Assembly: GCA_004123355.1 (NCBI GenBank)
Contig: SCHM01000002.1
Location: forward strand, 4,437,569-4,501,568
Length of the DNA stretch: 64,000 nt
Source: Amphirosellinia nigrospora
Taxonomy: Eukaryota; Ascomycota; Sordariomycetes; Xylariales; Xylariaceae
Direction: 5' to 3'
Shown here in pieces: positions 1 through 14,400 of the stretch. Under the pieces are notes generated by a model. It ran no database searches. It worked only from the letters and a program-made list of their open reading frames with translations, and was not told where the DNA came from. Positions within the stretch are counted from its first letter, which is position 1; the number at the start of each line of letters is the position of its first letter. The position numbers were made by a program, and so were the translations under genes.

Positions 1-2180
1 ATATTTATGTTTTTATAGTTTTTTTAAAAATTTATTTAATTAATTATAATTTTATAAAAATATTAGTTTATTATATATTTTAATAAAACTTATTAATATA
101 ATTTTTTTATATAAAATTAGTTATATTATATTATTTATTAGCTAAAATATTATAAAAGCGTTATATTTTTTTTAGTTTTTATATTATTAATTTTTTATTT
201 TTAAATAAACGTTAGTTAATATATTTTTTTTAAAATAATATAATATTAAAAATTATATTTAAAAAAAAGTTAATTTATTTAGTTTATTTTAAGTTAAAAT
301 ATTATTTTTATTAAAAAATTTTAATATTTAATTATTAATAAATATTAAAAAGCTTATATAGCTATTAATTAGCTTAAGTTTTTATTTTTTAAATATAATA
401 TAATTATTAGTAATTTTTTATTATAAATATTATAGTTTAATTTAATATTATAAAATATTTTTAAAAATATATTATAAAATATTAAGTTTTATTATATAAT
501 TATAATAATACGTTAAAACTAACGTTATTAAAAAAATTAGTTTTAATTTTATTAATAAATTATAATTAAAATATTTTAGTAAAAAAAACATATTAAAGCT
601 TTTTTAAATTAATAAAATAATTTTTTATATTTTTAGTTTATATAAAAAGTACGTTTTTTTATATTAATTAATTTAAAAATATAATAATATAACTTTAAAT
701 ATTAATAAATTATAATAAAAGTTATAAAATTTTAAAAAAAATTATATATTTTTAATTAATATAAAAGTTTTTTATTTTAATATAACGTTAATTTTAATAA
801 AATTTATTTAATTTTTTAATATTAATAATATAGCTTAAAAATTTAATTTTAATAATATAAAACTTAAACTTTTTTAAATTAATTTATAATTTAGCTTAAA
901 TTAATTATTTTAATATATAATATATATAAATAATATATTTTTTATTATTTTTAAATAAATAATAATATTATTAATATATATTAAAAATTATTTAAAAATT
1001 AAATAATATATTATTAATATATTATTAAAACGTTAAAAGTTTATTAATAAAACTAAATAATAATATTAATAATTAATATATATTATATTTTATATAAAAT
1101 TATATAATTTTTATTTTTAAATAATATATAAATATAATTAAATATTTATTATATATTAAATCGGGTAAAAATTTTCGTTTAATAATATAAGCTAAAGTTT
1201 TTTAATTAAAAAAAAAAATATTAATTTTTTTTATAATTTTATTTAGCTTATAATAATTTATATAAAAATAAAGCTTATTATTTATTTTTTTTATAAATAA
1301 AATAAATATATTATAAAATATTATTAAGTTTAATAAAATTTTTATAAATTTTTAATTAAAAATTTTTATATAGTTTTTAGTTTATTTAATAATATTTTAT
1401 ATAAAAAATTATAATTTAAATTAGCTTTAAATTTATTTTTAATAAACTTTATTTTATAGTTTATTTATAAATAATATAATAATAATATATTAAAATTTAT
1501 TTAATTAAAATATAATTAAGTTTTAATATTTTTAAATTTTTTTTTACGTTTTTATTTTAATTTTTTATTTTTTTTTTAAAAAGTTATTTATTTTTTTTTA
1601 ATTTTTAATTATTATCGATTTTATTAATATTAATAATATAAACGTTTTTTACCCGGTTTTTTTTTATTATTATATTAAAAATAATTATATTTAAATTAAA
1701 TATTTAATTATTAGTTTTTTTTATATTAATTAATATTATTTTTTATATAATAAAAACTTTTTTATTAAATTTTAAATAAAAATAAAATTATATTTTTATA
1801 AAAAAATATTTATATTTTTTAAAAATAAGTTCTAATAAAAACTAATTAAATATTATTGTTTTATTTTATCGAAATCTTTTTATATTAAATTATTACGTTT
1901 TAAAATAAATATTTTTAGTTTTATATTTTTAAATATTATTTATTTTTTTTATTATTATTAACGTATATTTTTTTAATTTTAAAATTATAATTTTATTAAT
2001 TAGCGTTAAATTAATAAATTAAATATTATAACTATATATTTATTTTATTTATTATTAAATAATACTTTATATTATAATTAAAAAATAACTAAAATAAAAA
2101 TATTAAATAGTTTTATTAATAATTTAATAAAATATTATAATATTTAAACTATAGCTTATTTAAAATAATATTATAAATTA
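1..2180 (-). mobile_element. Family A LTR retroelement, internal part of a split minus-strand copy
   Basis: This stretch is the reverse complement of the interior of the plus-strand family A element, corresponding to about 13,620-15,835. Anchors include the block around 1150-1175 containing 'aaatcgggtaaaaatttt' against about 14,640-14,660, and the block at 1615-1705 against 14,100-14,190. The match ends near 2180. The homology resumes at 33,726, where the next part of the same element begins, so this is one copy cut in two. It is saturated with C-to-T and G-to-A change and no reading frame survives. It runs off the left edge of the window. Confidence 0.8.
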
Positions 2181-2453
2181 TTATAATTATAATATTATTT
2201 ACGTATAAAGTTAATATATTAATATTAATTATATATAATAGCTAATTATTAATTATAGTATTAATTATTTATATAATAAAATAAGCTAATATATTTGCCC
2301 GATTTAATTATATAATATATTATAATAAAATTTTTTTTATATAAAAAATTTCTATATAAAAGTTTAGCTTTTATATAAATAGTTAAAAAAAATAAATTAA
2401 TATATATTAATATTTATTTTATTTATTATTATATATAATATTATAATTATTAA
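2165..2453 (+). repeat. T repeat, copy 1 of 4
   Basis: A ~270 bp A+T-rich sequence found four times: here and at 22,795-23,078 in one orientation, and at 7380-7640 and 20,938-21,195 in the other. Shared landmarks are a short 'gcccgattta' block, a hairpin-forming pair of 'ttttatataaaaaatt'-type arms, and 'aaaagcttagctttt'-like palindromes. Each copy lies at a junction between the larger repeated segments E and X, so it may be a terminal inverted repeat of a DNA transposon. That role is inference. Confidence 0.75.
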
Positions 2454-5400
2454 TTTAATATATTTTTAGCTAAAAATATAAATTAGTAAAATAAAAATAA
2501 AATTTAAATTTAATTATATAAATTATATTTTTTATATATATTTTAGTTTTTTTAATATTATATTAATAAAAAAAAAATTAATTATTTTAATATATTTAAT
2601 ATTATATTTTTATATAAAATTTAATTAATAGCATATAATTTATTTTTTTAATTATTATTATATAAACTATATAAAAATTCGTAATATATTTTTTATTTAT
2701 AATAAATTTTAAATAATAATAATAATTAATAATAATTAAATATAATATATATTTTTTAAAAAAATAGTTAAAATAATTTTTTATTTTTTTTAATATATAT
2801 AATATAAAAAAATTATTTAAAAAAATATTAAATTTTATATAAAAAATTATTAATTTTTATATAAAATATTTTATAAAATTTTAAAATAATTATATAAAAT
2901 ATATAATAATATATTTATATAAAAATAAAATTATTTTATATAATTTAAAAAACTTTTAAAAATATTAATAAAAAACTTTAAATAATAATAAAAAATATAA
3001 AATATAATATAATTTTATATAAAAAACGTTTTAAATTAAAAATTTATAAAACAAAAAAAAAAACTATATATATAAAAATAAAAATAAATTTTAATATTTT
3101 ATAATAATTATTTTAAATAATATTAATAAATAATTTTAAAATTAATAAAGTTTTTTTATATAAAAATAATTTTACGATTTTTTTTTTAATATAAAATAAA
3201 TAAAAAAAAAAATAAAAAAAATAAATATAAATATAATATAAAATAAAATAAAAAACTTTTTAATTTTATAAATAAAATATTATATAAAAATAAAATATTA
3301 AAAAAATTTTAAAAACTTTTTATATATTATTAAACGTTATTTATTATTTATTTTATTAATAATATATATAAATAAAATATATTATATTTTTATAATAAAT
3401 ATATTAGTTTTTTAAAAATTTTTTTAAATTTTAAAATAATTTATTTATTATATAATATTAAATATAAAAATATTTTTATTTAAATTTTAGATTTTTTTAT
3501 TATATATTTAAAATAAAATTATTTTATTTATAAAATATTAAATTTTTTAAAAATTTATAAAAAAAAAAATTATTTAAAAAACTATATAATTTATTTTATA
3601 ATAAAATATAATAATTTATTAATTATTATTAAAAGCTTAAAATATAAAAAATTAATTTTATATTATATTTTTAATAATTATAATTATATATTAAAAATTA
3701 TTATATATATTATTTAGCTTTAATTATATATAAAAAAAATATATAATATTATAAATTATATTTTAATATAATTATAAACTATAATTAATATTAAACTAAT
3801 TAAATTAATATTATTTTTATATAAATAATAAATAAAAAAAAAATTTATTTTTATATAAAGTTTAAAAATTATAATTAATAAATTATTTAAAGCTTAAAAA
3901 AATTTTAAATAAAATATTTAAAAAATTTATTTAAATATATTATTACGCGCGTATAAAAATATTTAAAATTTAAATAATATTTATTTTAAAAACTTATATA
4001 TAAAAAATTTTTTTAAACTTTTGTTATATTTTTAAATTAAAAAAAACCTAATAATTTAATATTTTATATAAAAAATAAAAATTTTTTATTATAAATTAAT
4101 AATATAATTAAATTAATAATTATTTTATATAATATAAAAATATAATATTTTAAAAAATTTTTAAAAATATATATAATTAAAATTATATAAATATTTATTT
4201 TTTAAAAAATTTATATAAAATAAAAAATTTTTATTTATTAAAAAAAAAAATATTAATTAATTAATTATATTTTTAAAAAAATTTTATATAAAAAATTAAT
4301 ATTTTAAAATATATAAAATAATATTTAAAAATAAACTAACTTTTAAAAATTTTTTAATTTATTTAACTAAATATAAAAATATTTAAATATATATAATAAT
4401 AAAAAAAAATTTAAATTTAAATATATAAAATAAAATATTATATAATATATTATAAATAATATATTTATATATTATATAATTAAAAAAAATATTTAATCGA
4501 TAATTATAAATTAATTATTTAATTTATTATATTAATAATTAATATTATATAAAATATTAAATATTATTTAAAATATAAAAGCTTTAAAATTTTTTATTAA
4601 AAAAAACTATAAATAAAAACTTATATATAAAAAAACTTAAAACTAAAATTATTTAAACTTTTAAAATAACTAAAATAAATTTTAATAAAAACTATATAAT
4701 AATTTTAGTTAATATATAAAAAATTAATAATTAAATTAGCTATATAATATTTATATTTTAAATATTTATTTTATTTTATTTTTTTTAAAAAATATAAATT
4801 ATTTAAAATATATTTTAATAATATAAAAAATATATCGTATAAAAAATAAAAATAATATTTTTATCGTATATAAATAAAATTATTTATTTTTTAATATTAG
4901 TTTATACGAAATAATTAATTATTTTATAAAAATTAAACTATATATTTATATAAATAATTTAAATATTTTATATAAAAAATTATATAAAATATTATTTTAT
5001 ATAAAAATAAAATTAAATAATTTATTTTAAAAAAATCTAGAAATTTATATTATTATTAAATATATAATAAAACTTTATAGCAATTTAAATTTATAATTAA
5101 AAATAATTATAAATTTAACTATAAAATAATTATAAATATTATATAAATAAATAATTAAAATATATTATATATTATAATATTATTATATTATTTTAAATAA
5201 TAATTTTTTTAAAATTAATATTTATATAAAATATAAAAAATATTATATAAATATTAAATTAATATTATTAAAAAACTTTTTAATAATATTATATATAATT
5301 TAAAATAAATTTTTTATTAAATAAATTTTTAAAAATATATAAAAATATTAATATATAATATTATAAAATATTTATTAAATATATTAAATAATAAATAAAA

Positions 5401-7380
5401 TAAAATAAATATATAAACTATTTAAATATATATATAATATTTTTAAAAAAATTAACGTATATATAAATAATAAATTAATTTTATAAATAATAATAAAATA
5501 TTAAATAATATTATTAATTTAATAGTTTTATATTAATTTTTTTTATTTTTAAAGTTTATTTTTATATTAATAAAAAGTTTTTTTATTTTTTTTTATATAA
5601 AAAAAATAACTATTTAAAAAATAATAAAAATATTATATAAAAACTATATAAAAATCGAAATTAATTATATAATTAATAAATAAATAAATTATTTTATATA
5701 ATATATTTATATTTTTTTTTAAATAATTTTAGTAAAAAAAAAAAATAAAATAAAAAAACTATATAAAATTAAAAAACAATCGAAAAATTAATTAATTATA
5801 GCTTTAATTAATAAATTAATATATTTTTAATATATATAAATTAAATTATTATTATATAAAAAATATTTAAATAAATAATTTAAATTAAAATAATATATAA
5901 TTTATATAACTAATAATTATTAAAAAAAATATAATTAATTAAAAAAAAAAAACTTAGCTATTATTATATAACGTTTAAATATATTTATTATATAATATTT
6001 AAATATTATAAATTTTTTTAATAAAAAAAAATAAGCTTTTAAATTAATAATTAAATTATATATAAATAAAATTATTATAACTTTAATAAACTATTTAAAA
6101 ATTAAACGTAATAAAAATTAATAAATTTATTATATAAAACGTTTTTAAATTTATTATTATAATTTAAATATTTATAAAAAAAATATTTTTTTAAGTTTTA
6201 TTTTATATAAAAAATTAAAAAAAAATTTATAAAACTATATAAAAAATCTAAATTTATTATATAAAAATATAATAATATTAAAAAAATATTATTTTAATTT
6301 AATTATTAATAATTTAATAAATAAATTAATAATTAATTTTAATATTTAGTTTTATTTTTATATAAAATTTAAAACTTTATATAACTTAAAAATATTATTT
6401 AAGTTTATATTTAATTAAAAAATAAACTATTATATAATATTTATATTTATTTATTTTTAAAGCTAAAAAAAATATTTTTTAAAAATTATTTTATATATTA
6501 TATAATTTTATATAGTTTAGCTAAATTTAAACTATATTAGTTTAAATATATTATTAATATTATTAAAAAAAACTTAAATATAAAATTTATATATAATTTA
6601 TATTTATTAATTATATATAATAGTTTAAATATTTTAAAATAATTAAAATATAAATAAATAATATATTAAGCTTTATTATGCTAGATTTTTTATTATACGA
6701 AAAAAAATTTTAAATAAATAAAACTTTATATAAAATTAAAAAATTTTATTTTTTAAATATTTATTTAAATTTAATAATAAAAAGATTTTTTATACGAATA
6801 AAATATTAAATAATTTAAAAAAACTAAACTAAAAATTTAGCTAAAATTAATTTTTATATAAAAATTCGTTTAAACTTATATTTTTAATAAACTAAAAAAT
6901 ATATATTAATAATATATATTAATTTAAAATTATATATAATTTTACTATATAGTTTAAATTATTAAGCTATAATTATATAATATTAAAATATTAAATAAAC
7001 AGATTAAATAACAAAAAATAATTTATCGAAAAAGCTTATATTTATTTTTTTCGATTTTTATTATATAAAGCTTTTTATTTTTATAAACAATTATTTATAA
7101 ATAATATAAATATAATTTTATAGTTTAAATTTATTATTATATTTATAATTAAAGTTTATATAAAAAATATAATAAATTTAAATTTTAAAATCGAAAATAA
7201 TTATATATTAAAATTTAAATAAATATAAAAAAATTACACAAAATATTTTAACTAGCGAATTATATAATATAATTAATAGTTTTAATAATATTATTATTTT
7301 TTATAATATTTTAAAAATTATAAAAATATTTAACTTATTTTTAATATTTATATTATTAAAATTAAAAAGTATAAACGTAC
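2454..7380 (+). repeat. Segment E, first copy (arm of a ~5 kb inverted repeat)
   Basis: The reverse complement of this segment is found at 9225-11,151 plus 17,833-20,938, the second copy being interrupted by an LTR element. Matching anchors are 3010-3060 with 20,200-20,280, 4150-4510 with 18,720-18,960, 5400-5590 with 11,000-11,150, and 7020-7220 with 9340-9540. The two copies have nearly equal length (about 4.93 and 5.03 kb). The sequence is heavily RIP-mutated, no coding frame survives, and the transposon class cannot be told. Confidence 0.8.
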
Positions 7381-7640
7381 ATAATAATAAATAAAATAAA
7401 TTTAATATATATTAATTTATTTTTTTAATTATTTATATAAAAGCTAAGCTTTTATACAAAGAATTCTTTTATATAAAAAGAATTTTGCCGCAATATATTA
7501 TATAATTAAATTAAACAAATATACTAGCTTAACTTTATTATATAAACAACTAATATTATAATTAATAATTAGTTATTATACGTAATTAATACTAATATAT
7601 TAATTTATATATAAATAAATTATAATTATAATATTAGTTT
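7380..7640 (-). repeat. T repeat, copy 2 of 4
   Basis: This copy is inverted relative to the one at 2165-2453 and parallel to the one at 20,938-21,195. It keeps more C and G than the other copies, for example the palindromic 'aaaagctaagctttt' followed by 'gaattctttt' near 7440-7470. It joins segment E on the left to the inverted X segment on the right. Confidence 0.75.
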
Positions 7641-9225
7641 TTTTTTTTATATATATTTTTATATAATTACTTTTTTAATATAAAAATTTAAATATAAAAA
7701 AATATAAAATATATCGTATAATAAATATATAAATAAAAACGCCGATAATATATTAAATTATTATTTTTTTAAAATATTTAATATTTATATAACTATATAT
7801 AAAAAAAAGTTAACAAGTATAAATAAAAAACTAATTTATATATACTATTATTATATAATTTTTATTTATTTATTTAAATATCTTAAAAAATTAAAATATA
7901 TATTTTTGTATTTATTATTATTATATAAGTTAAATCGTTTTATACTGCTTTTTATTTTTTATTTTTTTTTTTTTTACGCGCGTATACTTATACTTATATA
8001 TATAAATATATATTTCGTACGTATATTTTAACTAATTTTATAAATTTATATAATATTAAATCTAATAATATATTATATAATAAATATAATAATAATATTA
8101 ATAATAATATTAATATACTAAATAATAATAATAATATAATATATTATTATTATTATTATTATTATTAACGTAAACTTTTTAAGTTTTTTTAAATATTATA
8201 CTAATAAATAATTAAAGCAAAATTACTATTATTATAATAATAAACTACTATAAACTTATTAACTTTATTAGGATTTTTATTTACGTTTTATATTTTTATT
8301 TTAATAATATTATATAATTCTAAAATTTCATACGCTTAAAAATAATAGTATACTAAAGTTATAGCTTTTTTATTAAATTAAGCTTATAAAGCTTTATATT
8401 AATATTATATATAAACGTACGTATATTTTTATTTATTTCGTACGAATAATTTTAATATATTTTAGTTAATTTATTTTATCGTATAATAAAATAAAAAAAT
8501 ATAATCGTTTTTACTTTTTATATAATATTATTTTTAAATATTATTAACTATTATTTTCGTTAATATATAAATAAAGTTTATACGTCGAAAAATATATTTT
8601 TATACGATTTTTATTTAAAATCGCAACTAAATCGTTATTTTATATTAAACAATTTATATAATAATTATATTAATTATTAAATATTTATTTAATTAAATTA
8701 TATAATATTAAGTTTTTAAAGTAGCGTTATAGCGTTTATATATAATAATTATATAATATTTATTATTTTTATATATTAGTTTAAGTTTTAAAAAAAAAAA
8801 AAAAAAAATAAAATTAATCGTACGTATTATTTTTTAAATATAAATTTAGTTGTTATTTTTATTAAATTTTTTCTAATTTTTTTACTATTTATATATAATT
8901 TTTTTTCTATATATTTATATATAATATATATTTTATATATATTTAACTGCTATTTAATATATAATATATTTTTTATAGTAGTTTTTTAATAAATATTTTA
9001 ACTTATATAAATAGCTTATTTATAAAAACTAGAGTTTTTAATATTTAGTTTAATATATTTAAATATATTAGCTAAATTATTTTTACTATTAATTTATTAT
9101 ATTTTAGAAATTTTTTTTTTTATATAATTTTAAAAAAATATAATATTATTATTAATTTTTTTTTTAAATTATTTTAATTAATAATTATATAATAATTTAA
9201 AATTTAAGCATAAAATAATAAATAT
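7640..9225 (-). repeat. Segment X, inverted copy
   Basis: This 1.6 kb segment is the reverse complement of 21,195-22,790. Clear anchors are the 'acgcgcgtata' block near 7976-7990 against about 22,436-22,446, the 'agcgttatagcgtttatatata' region near 8720 against about 21,670-21,690, and 9000-9220 against 21,200-21,420. It contains a run of TAA/ATT trinucleotides around 8060-8170. No protein is recoverable. The junction with the second E copy is near 9225. Confidence 0.75.
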
Positions 9226-11151
9226 TAAAAATAAATTAAATATTTTATAATTTTTTAAAATATTATATAAAAAATAATAATATTATTAAACTATTAATTA
9301 TATTATATAATTTATTAATTAAAATATTTTATATAATTTTTTATATTTATTTAATTTTAATATATAATATTATTTTCGATTTTAAATTTAAATTTATTAT
9401 ATTTTTTATATAAGCTTTAATTATAAATATAAAATAAATTAAACTATAAAGTTATATTTATATTATTTATAAATAATTTATTTATAAAAATAAAAAACTT
9501 TATATAAAAAATCGAAAAAAATAAATATAAACTTTTTTAATAAATTATTTTTTTACTATTTAATTATTTATTTAATATTTTAATATTATATAATTATAGC
9601 TTAATAATTTAAACTATAATAAAAATTATATATAATTTTAAATTAATATATATTATTAATATATATTTTTTTAATTTATTAAAATATAAGTTTAAATGAA
9701 TTTTTTATATAAAAATTAATTTTAATTAAATTTTTAGTTTAATTTTTAAATTATTATAATATTTATTTATATAAAAAATTTTTTTGCTATTAAATTTAAA
9801 TAAATATTTAAAAATAAGTTTTTTTAAATTTTACGCGAAATTTATTTATTAAGTTTTTTTTTTTTTACGTAATAAAAATCTAATATAATAAAGTTTAATA
9901 TATTATTTATTTATATTTTAATTATTTTAAAAATATTTAAATTATTATATATAACTAATAAATATAAATTATATATAAATATTTATATTTTAAGTTTTTT
10001 TTAATAATATTAATAATATATTTAAACTAATATAGTTTAAATTTAATTAAACTATATAAAAATCGTATAATATATAAAATAATTTTTAAAAATATTTTTT
10101 TTTAATTTTAAAAATAAATATAAATATTATATAATAGTTTATTTTTTAATTAAATATAAATTTAAATAATATTTTTAAGCTTATATAAAGTTTAAAATTT
10201 TATATAAAAATAAAACTAAATATTAAAATTAATTATTAATTTATTTATTAAATTATTAATAATTAAATTAAAATAATATTTTTTTTAATATTATTATATT
10301 TTTATATAATAAATTTAAACTTTTTATTAATTTTATAGTTTTTTTTTTAACTTTTTATATAAAATAAAACTTAAAATATATTTTTTTATAAATATTTAAA
10401 TCGTATATAATAAATTTAAAACGTTTTATATAATAAATTTATTAATTTTTATTATATTTAATTTTTAAATAGTTTATTAAAAATTAATAATTTTATTTAT
10501 ATATAGTTTTAATTATTATAAAACTTATTTTTTTTTTATTAAAAAAATCTATAATATTTAAATATTATATAATAAATATATTAAATATTATATAATAATA
10601 AAACTAAGTTTTTTTTTTTAACTAGTTATATTTTTTTTAATAACTATTAATTATATAAATTATATATTATTTAGTTTAAATTATTTATTTAAATATTTTT
10701 TTATAATAATATATAATTTATATATATTAAAAATATATTAATTTATTAATAAAGCTATAATTATATTTAATTTTTCGATTGTTTTAATTTTATATAATTT
10801 TTTTTATTTTATTTTTTTTTTATATTAAAACTTTATTTTAAAAAAAAATATAATATATTATATAAAAATTTTATTTTGTTTATTAATCGTATAATTAATT
10901 TTAATTTTATATAATTTTATATAATATTTTATTATTTTTTAAATAATTATTGCTTTTATATAATAAAAAAAAATAAAAAAAACTTTTTATTATATAAAAA
11001 TAAACTTTAAAAATAAAAAAAATTAATTAAAACTATTAAATTTAATAATATTATTTAATATTTTATTATTATTTATAAATTAATTTATTATTTATATATA
11101 TATAATTTTTTTTAAAAATATTATATATATATTTAAATAATTTATATTTAT
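9225..11151 (-). repeat. Segment E, second copy, first part
   Basis: This is the reverse complement of about 5400-7380. It stops exactly where the left LTR of a family A element begins and is taken up again at 17,833 on the far side. That places the LTR element as a later insertion into this copy of E. It is heavily mutated and no gene is visible. Confidence 0.75.
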
Positions 11152-11443
11152 AGTTACGGATCTGCAGGCTCTGGTGGCTGTGCCCCACCACTAGCCATAG
11201 CACCTGTAATCTCCACTTGTAGTAACTGCCACTTGCAGTGAATGCGTGACTGCTATTCGTAGTGAATGTAGTTGCAGTGAATGAAGGCAGGCATTGGCAG
11301 TGAATGCAGCTGCCTTACGCGAGTATTTAAGCAGCTGCCTATATTGTAAACTTAGACCTTTTTTTTTCTTATTTTATTTATAGATTTTATATATAATATA
11401 TATATATATTAGAGTTTTGTTTTTCGAGTATATAAAACGTAAT
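11152..11443 (+). repeat. Left LTR of family A element, partly spared from mutation
   Basis: About 190 bases (roughly 11,158-11,345) retain normal base composition. Aligned with the right LTR, nearly every difference is C here and T there, or G here and A there. Examples are the 'cttgcagtgaatgcgtgac' block against its A+T-only equivalent near 17,617, and 'ggcaggcattggcagtgaa' against 'agcaagcattagcaataaa'. At the 'ccttacgcgag' stretch the right copy keeps C where this one has T, so both copies were hit, this one much less. Confidence 0.85.
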
Positions 11444-14400
11444 TATTTATAGATTATTATAATATTATAAAATATTAGGACTATTTTTATAATATTTTTA
11501 ATTAAAATTAAACGATTAATTTAATTTAAAAATATTAAAATATTTTTTAAAAATAAATTAAAATAATAAGCGTATACGGCCGTACGTACCGAAGCTTTTA
11601 TTAATATTTTAAACTTATTTGTTTTAAATGTTTAAAATAATAAGCTTTTTATAACGAAATTTTAATAAATAATAAAAAAATATATTTATTTTAGCTTTTT
11701 AAATTCCGCGAAAATTATAATATAAGCCGCAAAAGCTAACTATTTTTAATTAATTTAATATATATAGTTTTATAATATTTTAATAATTATATATTTAAAA
11801 AATAAAAATTAATATAATATATTAGTTTTAATTATATAGTTTAATATTTAGCTAACGATTATAAAATTATAAATAAAAAACCAAATTAGCTTTTATTTTA
11901 AATTAATAATATAATATAATAAAATAATTTAGTTTAATTTTAATAAAAATATAAATTAACCAATATAAATAATATATATAAAGATTTTATTATTATTTTT
12001 TAAAAAATAAAAATATACGTTTTTTTAATAACGGTTTATTATTATTTATTATAATTTATATATATTTGTTAAAAAGTTAAATAAATAAAATAAAGTTTTA
12101 TTTAACTAAGCAAAAAATAAAATAAAATTATTATTTTTTATAACAAAATATATTTACGTTAATATATATGCTAATATTTTTTAATTTACGATTAAAAATA
12201 ACTTTAGCTAATAATAAACTAATTAATAAATTATTAATCGATTATTAAATAAATTATAAAAATAATTAAATAATTAATTATATTAAAATAATTTAAATAT
12301 TTTAAATTAATAAATAGTTAATTTATTAAATTATTATAAATAACTTTTATTTATTAAATAATAAAAAAATAGCTAATATATAGCTAAAATATAATATTTA
12401 TTTTTATAATAATATAACTAAAAATAAACTTAAGTTTAAAATATAAATTTAAACTATATAAAATTATTTTAAATTTAATACTAATTAGTTTTATAATAAT
12501 ATAGCTAAAATAGCTAATATTAAAACTTATATTAAAAGCTATATAGCTAACGATTTTTTTTTTATTTTTATCCGATTATTTTAACGTATTTATTAATTTA
12601 AAACTATTTTAAAATATTTTAAAAAATTTATATTAACGTTAATTATAATAAAAAAGCTAAAGCTAACTTTTAATTTTTTAGTTTTAATTAATATATATTA
12701 GCTAAATTTCCGAAATTTTAAATTATTTTTATTTATTTAGCTAGTAAAACTAGATTTAATAAAGCTAAATAAAAAAAAAATTTAAAAATAAATTATTTTT
12801 TCGATTAATAACTAAAATTATATTAAAATATTTAAAAAAAAACGTTAATTTTAACGTTTATATAAATATTATTTTTAAATAGTTTATTATTTAATAATAA
12901 CCGATTATAAATAAAATAAAACTTATAAAAAAAAAATAAAAGTTTGCTATAATTTTTATTTTTTTTTTTTATTTTTATTTGAATAATTTTTTATTTTATT
13001 TTAAAATAAATAATAATAATAGTAATAATTTTGCCCGATTATTTAAATTTAATATTAATAAAATATAATAATTAATTTTTAATAGTAAATATTTTAATTA
13101 TTATTAATAAAAATATATTTTAAAAAATATTTTTAAAAATTAAACTTTAATAAATAAAAAATTTAAATTATTATTATTCTAGTTATATATAATATATTAA
13201 ATATTAACTAGTTAATATATAAAAAAATAAACCTATATAAATATAGAAAAAAAAAATAATTTTAAGAAAAATAGCTTTTTTTTAAAAGAAATATTTTTAA
13301 AAAATATTATTAATTATAAAATAAATTTAATAAAAAAATATTTAACAGAAGATTTTTATTATATATTTATATTTTATATAATAATAGATTTTTTTAATTA
13401 TAAATAATTTTTTTAAAATATAAAAGTAAATATATATAACATAAATTAATAATTTGCAAAAAAAATTATTAAACTATTTAATTTTATTATTATTATAACT
13501 TTTTACTAAAAAGTTATAAAATATAATAATAAAAGTAAAAAAAATATTAATTAGGCTTTTTTATTATTATTAAAAATATATAAAATTTTAAAAATAAATT
13601 TATAATTAATTAAATAATTTAATTTATAATATTATTTTAAATAAACTATAGTTTAAATATTATAATTTTTGCTAAATTATTAATAAAATTATTTAATATT
13701 TTTATTTTAGCTATTTTTTAATTATAATATAATATTATTTAATAATATAAAATAAATATATAATTATAATTTTAGTTTATTAACCCGATATTAATTAATA
13801 AATTATAATTTCGAGATTAAAAAAATATAGCGTTAATAATAATAAAAAATAAAATAATATTTAAAAAACGAAAAATTAAAAATATTTATTTTAAAGCGCG
13901 GCGATCCGGTATAAAAAGATTTTAATAAATAAAGCAAATAATATCCGATTAGTTTTTACTAGAATTTATTTTTAAAAAACATAAGCTATACTTTTTTATA
14001 AAAATATAACTTTAATTTTTATTTAAAAGTTTAATAAAAAAAGTTTTTATTATATAAAATAAAATTATTAGTTAGTATAAAAAAAATTAATAACTAAAAT
14101 TTAGCTTAAATATAATTATTTTTAATATAATAGTAAAAAAAAACTAAGTAAAAAACGTTTATATTATTAATATTAATAAGGTTAATAAAATAATTAAAAG
14201 ATTAAAAAAAAATAAAAATAATTTTTAGAAAAAAAATAAAAAATTAAAATAAAAAGCGCAAAAAATAATATTTAAAAATATTAAAATTTAATACGCGTTT
14301 TTAGCCGAATTAATTTTAATACGTTTTTATTATATTGTTTATAAATAAACTATAAAATAAAGTTTTTTAAAATAAGTTTAAAATTAATTTAAAATATAGT

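Noticed and set aside
8060-8170. Functional microsatellite or centromere-type repeat (TAA/ATT run)
   Set aside because: The run is a short local product of RIP in segment X and is not periodic over a longer distance.
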